From Cricetomys ansorgei (taxonomy: Eukaryota; Chordata; Mammalia; Rodentia; Nesomyidae), in assembly GCA_026225945.1 (NCBI GenBank), contig JAMJFZ010001622.1:1-64000 (forward strand): DNA of 64,000 bases, in the 5' to 3' direction. Made by a program: the position numbers and the translations under genes. Each line of letters begins with the position of its first letter. Position 1 is the first letter of the stretch. Of this stretch, positions 12,601-64,000 are shown piece after piece. Below the pieces are notes generated by a model. That model saw only the letters and a list, made by a program, of their open reading frames with translations. It did not search any database and was not told where the DNA came from.

Positions 12601-12716
12601 CGTGCATTCACAGTGCCACAGTCAGCACATTGAAAATACCAATAGGAATACAAACCCAAGTCACATTTACTGATTTAATTGTATTGCATTCAATTGTATC
12701 CAGGACACGGCCTCCA
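12299..12716 (+). promoter_or_regulatory. candidate Bahcc1 promoter and non-coding first exon
   Basis: Three CCAAT-type boxes lie within about 105 bp (ATTGG near 12375 and 12407, CCAATC near 12467), preceded by two CTGCGCAG motifs 13 bp apart (12299 and 12312) that resemble NRF1 half-sites. This is within CpG-island DNA. Downstream, CCA|GTAAGT at 12717 is a strong donor that could join to the acceptor at 16279. No TATA box is seen, as is usual for such promoters. The start site is inferred. Confidence 0.4.
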
Positions 12717-13060
12717 GTAAGTAACTGAAATTGCTTTCATTTTTATTTTTTGTATTTTATTATTTTATTTTGGCTTTTGGGGGATTTTACATTTTTTTTT
12801 AAAGCAAAAGAAATTCAGGGTTGTGATGCTAAGGAATAATAGATCTTCCCTTTTAAAGTCCGTTATGATGTTGAAAGGCTTCTTTTTTTTAAAGATGGAC
12901 TCTAGATCCATGAGCACGGTATTTTTTTTTTTCTTCTCTGAAAAATTTTATCGATCGGTTTAAAATTCCCCCCGTAATGCGTCCTTGCTCTGCTCTGAGC
13001 GCTTGTTGTCTCGATCGACACCCTGCATTAAAAATAAATTATCGAGACAGGACAGAGACC
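12620..13060. other. AT-rich block between CpG islands
   Basis: A sharp compositional switch to T/A-rich DNA with several poly-T runs (12,785-12,800, 12,884-12,892, 12,920-12,933), flanked on both sides by CpG islands. No gene seen. It contains the GTAAGT donor at its left end. Confidence 0.6.
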
Positions 13061-14645
13061 GCCAAGCTCCGTTCAGCGAGAGCCCCGCGGGTAGCCCCGA
13101 GTGGGCAGTCGGCGAGAGCCTAGCTCTGGAGAAACCACGAGCGAACCCCGATTATTTGCTCCCCCATTCTGCTCCCCTCCCCCAGTAGTCTTGAATGGGC
13201 CCCGCCCGGTCGCGGCACGGGGACGGCCGCGGCTCTCCGGGCCTCGGTGCGAGGACGGCGGACGGGAGGGTCCTGGCCGGTGCTCGGGCCTCCTCCCCGC
13301 AGACTTAATCCTTTTCGGAACATTTCTTTCTTTCTTTCTTTTTTTTTTTTTTTTCTTCTGGGAGTGAGGGTGGAGGAGGGGGCGTCGTGGGGCGTTTTCA
13401 CGCGGTGGGTTCTGGGCAGCAAGCGGGCTCGGGCCGCGACCCGCGCGGCGTGGCCCGGACACGGGCGCCTGTCCGAGAGCGGGGTCTCGCACCGCGGATC
13501 CTCGGTCCTTCCCGGGTGGGGGGGGCGGTTTCGCAGGGAGCGGGTTGTGCGGCGACGCGGGAGCCGTCGCTCGCGCCCGGGGCGCCCCGGCTGCGGCCTG
13601 GCCTTGCAGGCCCCTTTGCTCTCCCCCGCGCGGGAAACTCGGCTCGGGGAGCCCGCGGACCCCGAAGCTCGGCCCCCACCGGGGGACAAAGGAGTTTCAG
13701 ACCCGGCTTTTAGATGCAGAATTCGAAAACAAAGCAAACCTTGAGTAGCCGGTGGTGGAGCGTGCTGGCCGAGCCCGGGGCAGACCCGCGGCGCTGGGGT
13801 CCCGCCCAGACCCGGGGAGGCTTTGCAGGGTTCGGGGTCTTTAGACCAGTTCAAGCCGGCCACCCTCCGGCGGCGCGGGGCTCCCCACCCGCTGCAACTT
13901 TCTGTTTCCCGGGTCCAACCCGGCCCGGGGTCCACTGTGCTGTCCTGTCCTGGGGTCGGGAGGGGAGGCCTCGGGGCTCGGGGCTCGGCGGGCCGCTGCG
14001 CCCCAGCCCCAGGCCGCGGCCCCCGCTCGCTCCGGGCCGAGCCGGGTTTCCCGGGCCCAGGCGCGAGCAGACCCGGACGCGCGGCGCGGCCGCTCCCGGG
14101 CAGGACGGGACACAAAGGAAAGTCCCCTCGGGCGGGTCCCGGCGGCGGAGCCGCCCCCCGTTTGCGCGGAAAGTGCGGCGTGCTGGAGGGAAAGGCTCGG
14201 GCGGCCCGCGGGGTGGAGCGCGGGGCTGCGGCGGGAGCTCAGCCCGCGTCCCGAGAACCGCTCCCGCTCCGCCGCGGCTCCCGGGGAGGGCGCCGGGGAC
14301 AAAAGCCCCGCGCGGCTCCCGGGAGGCCGGCGCGAAGCCGCGTGCGGCGCGCACCTCCGACCCCTCCGGGCCGCGGCGCCTTTGAAGCGGCGGGCTCCTG
14401 GCCTCCCTCCCCTTCCTCCTGTCCCTTTGTCCTGCTCAGCGCCCGCCGGGTTGGAGAGGCGCCGGCCGGGCAGGGGCGCGCGGGGCCCTCGCGGGCCGGG
14501 CAGCCCCTCCCTGACCCGGCGCCGGTGGCGCCTCGGCCCTGCCTGCGCCTTCCGAGCCCCGGCGGTGGCTGAGCAGGCCCCGCGCGGTGGAGAGGCGAGT
14601 TATTTGTTGGACCCGGGGAGAGTGCAGTTCCCCAGAGGGTAGAGA
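13061..14645. promoter_or_regulatory. CpG island, 5' cluster, part 2
   Basis: Continuous CpG-dense DNA, broken only by a CTTT/T tract at 13,322-13,358. Open frames on both strands are compositional. No recognisable protein is encoded. Probably part of the Bahcc1 regulatory cluster. Confidence 0.75.
13322..13358 (+). repeat. (CTTT)n/poly-T tract
   Basis: Four to five TTTC units pass into a run of T. Simple polypyrimidine repeat inside a CpG island. Confidence 0.9.
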
Positions 14646-14649
14646 GCCC

Positions 14650-15140
14650 CAAACCCCTTTGTATGTAGTTTGAACACAAAGAGAAGTCTTTGTGTAGTCC
14701 CGTTTATTTACAATGCAAAATTCTCCGAATAAATATTAAAAAAAGCTTATCAGCTGAGCAAATATGTATTCACTTAATACATTATGTTTTCGGTTATAGA
14801 TTAAATCAGACACAAAATAGTGTGCAAATAGGACAGTGTAGAACCCAGAGCAGAAAATATAGCAATTTAAAATGGTATTTAGGAAACAGAAAACATCTTA
14901 ATCGCTTTGTTGTCATGGAGGGATGGCAGTTAAAAAAAAAAAGATTTTGATTTTCTGCAAAGATCACAATTAAAGATACCTCCTTTCTCTGGGGCTGAGA
15001 CCGAACATTAAAACAATGCGTATTTCGGAAATCACGAGACAAGTATTCGCAATGGAGCAGAGAGACTTGGGGCTGAGACCGAACATTAAAACAATGCGTA
15101 TTTCGGAAATCACGAGACAAGTATTCGCAATGGAGCAGGG
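14650..15140. other. AT-rich, possibly conserved block with a 78-bp tandem duplication
   Basis: AT-rich DNA between two CpG islands with many homeodomain-type cores (TTAAT, ATTA, AATAAAT). Its right part is the 78-bp duplication listed separately. No coding potential seen. Confidence 0.5.
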
Positions 15141-15150
15141 CCGAGAGACT
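14991..15150 (+). repeat. 78-bp tandem duplication
   Basis: Two nearly identical copies, 14991-15068 and 15069-15150, both starting GGGGCTGAGACCGAACATTA and containing TATTTCGGAAATCACGAGAC. The second differs by a small insertion (GGCC) near its end. Confidence 0.95.
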
Positions 15151-15861
15151 TGAGTCGCACGTGCATGGTGATGTACAGTTTATGTGGCTTGCTGGGTTGC
15201 TCCTCTCAGAGTTTGAAATTGTCTCGGATTTCGCCCGGGAGTAGACATTTCGCGATGGGAGGGGGCAGAAAAGACGGGAGAGGAGGGTCATTTTCAGCCG
15301 GCCCTGCCGGGGAGGGGACGGGGCGACCAGGCACGCAGGGCTGCGCTGAGCAGGGTGGCCCTGGGTGCCACGCGGAGGCCAGCCGCGGTTGGAGACCGGG
15401 CAGGCGCGGAGGGGGCGCGGCGTGGCCGGTTTGGGAGGCCCAGAGCAAACAATTTCTGAGTCTCTGCGCCCCCTCCCCCAAAGCCCCCAATCCGCAGAGG
15501 AAGATCCTGGGCGAATTTGATTGGGGGGCGGGGTGATTGTTCCAGCCTCACCAGGAAGCTCCGGGCTCCGGGACGGCAGGCCGGGCACTGCGGCGTAGCG
15601 GCCCAGGTGATGCCCGCGGCGGCGGAGGGGCGCCCGGGGCTCCGGGACGCCAGTGTGGGGTTGTGGCATAGCGCCGGGGGTGGGGGCCGGTCCCGCCGGG
15701 GCCGGGCGGGGGACGACATTCAAAAGAATGGACTGAGAGACGCATGGGGGGATGGGAGAGAGGAGAAAAGGAAGGTTATTTTAAGAAAAAACTCTTGAGT
15801 TACAATCAATAAAATTACTCGCTTAATTAGCATGGTTATTCGGTTAAGCGGAATGCAGTAA

Positions 15862-64000
<48,139 letters not shown>

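Overview
The window is nuclear DNA from a rodent, most likely a murid (mouse or rat). Decayed B1 and B2/B3-type SINEs lie in the introns, genes are split by GT-AG introns, and methylation-spared CpG islands alternate with CpG-poor DNA rich in CA repeats. I cannot separate mouse from rat from the sequence alone. 

One protein-coding gene is supported: the 5' and central part of Bahcc1 (BAH domain and coiled-coil containing 1), on the + strand and running off the right edge. Thirteen coding exons can be placed to the base by splice sites and reading phase: 16504-16681, 41121-41300, 50784-50906, 53513-55261, 55469-55577, 55859-56049, 56183-56341, 56612-56862, 57002-57335, 58211-59017, 61972-62174, 62290-62426 and 62889-63017. 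They encode about 1,516 residues. From family knowledge this is a little over half of the protein; the C-terminal reader domains (Tudor-like and BAH) are not in the window. The visible part is a long low-complexity Pro/Ser/Gly-rich region, a poly-Gln tract, a charged coiled coil and an AT-hook. That fits a nuclear chromatin-associated scaffold.

Layout. 1-10.2 kb: non-coding upstream DNA with one B1 SINE, small minisatellites, a perfect Z-DNA-type repeat and an isolated CpG island (5.2-6.0 kb). 10.2-17.4 kb: a cluster of CpG islands around the Bahcc1 5' end, with CCAAT-box groups, a likely 5'-UTR exon carrying a strong-context uORF, and four GGGGCC hexamers just before the start codon. 16.7-41.1 kb: a 24-kb first coding intron with several AT-rich enhancer-like blocks, an inverted repeat able to form long double-stranded RNA, and a 4.7-kb G/T-rich minisatellite containing a 1.6-kb higher-order duplication. 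41.1-55 kb: exons 2-4, with a GC-AG intron and three B3/B2-type SINEs, one carrying a CTCF-like motif. 55.4-63.0 kb: densely packed exons 5-13 with two NAGNAG tandem acceptors and two phase-compatible candidate alternative exons. 63.0-64.0 kb: an intron holding a probable conserved homeodomain/octamer element.

No tRNA, rRNA, CRISPR array or bacterial-type operon was seen. Almost all other open frames are products of high GC content or of stop-free tandem repeats. The most unusual content is the intronic minisatellite, the inverted repeat, and the uORF plus GGGGCC architecture of the 5' leader; I did not find a convincing novel protein system.
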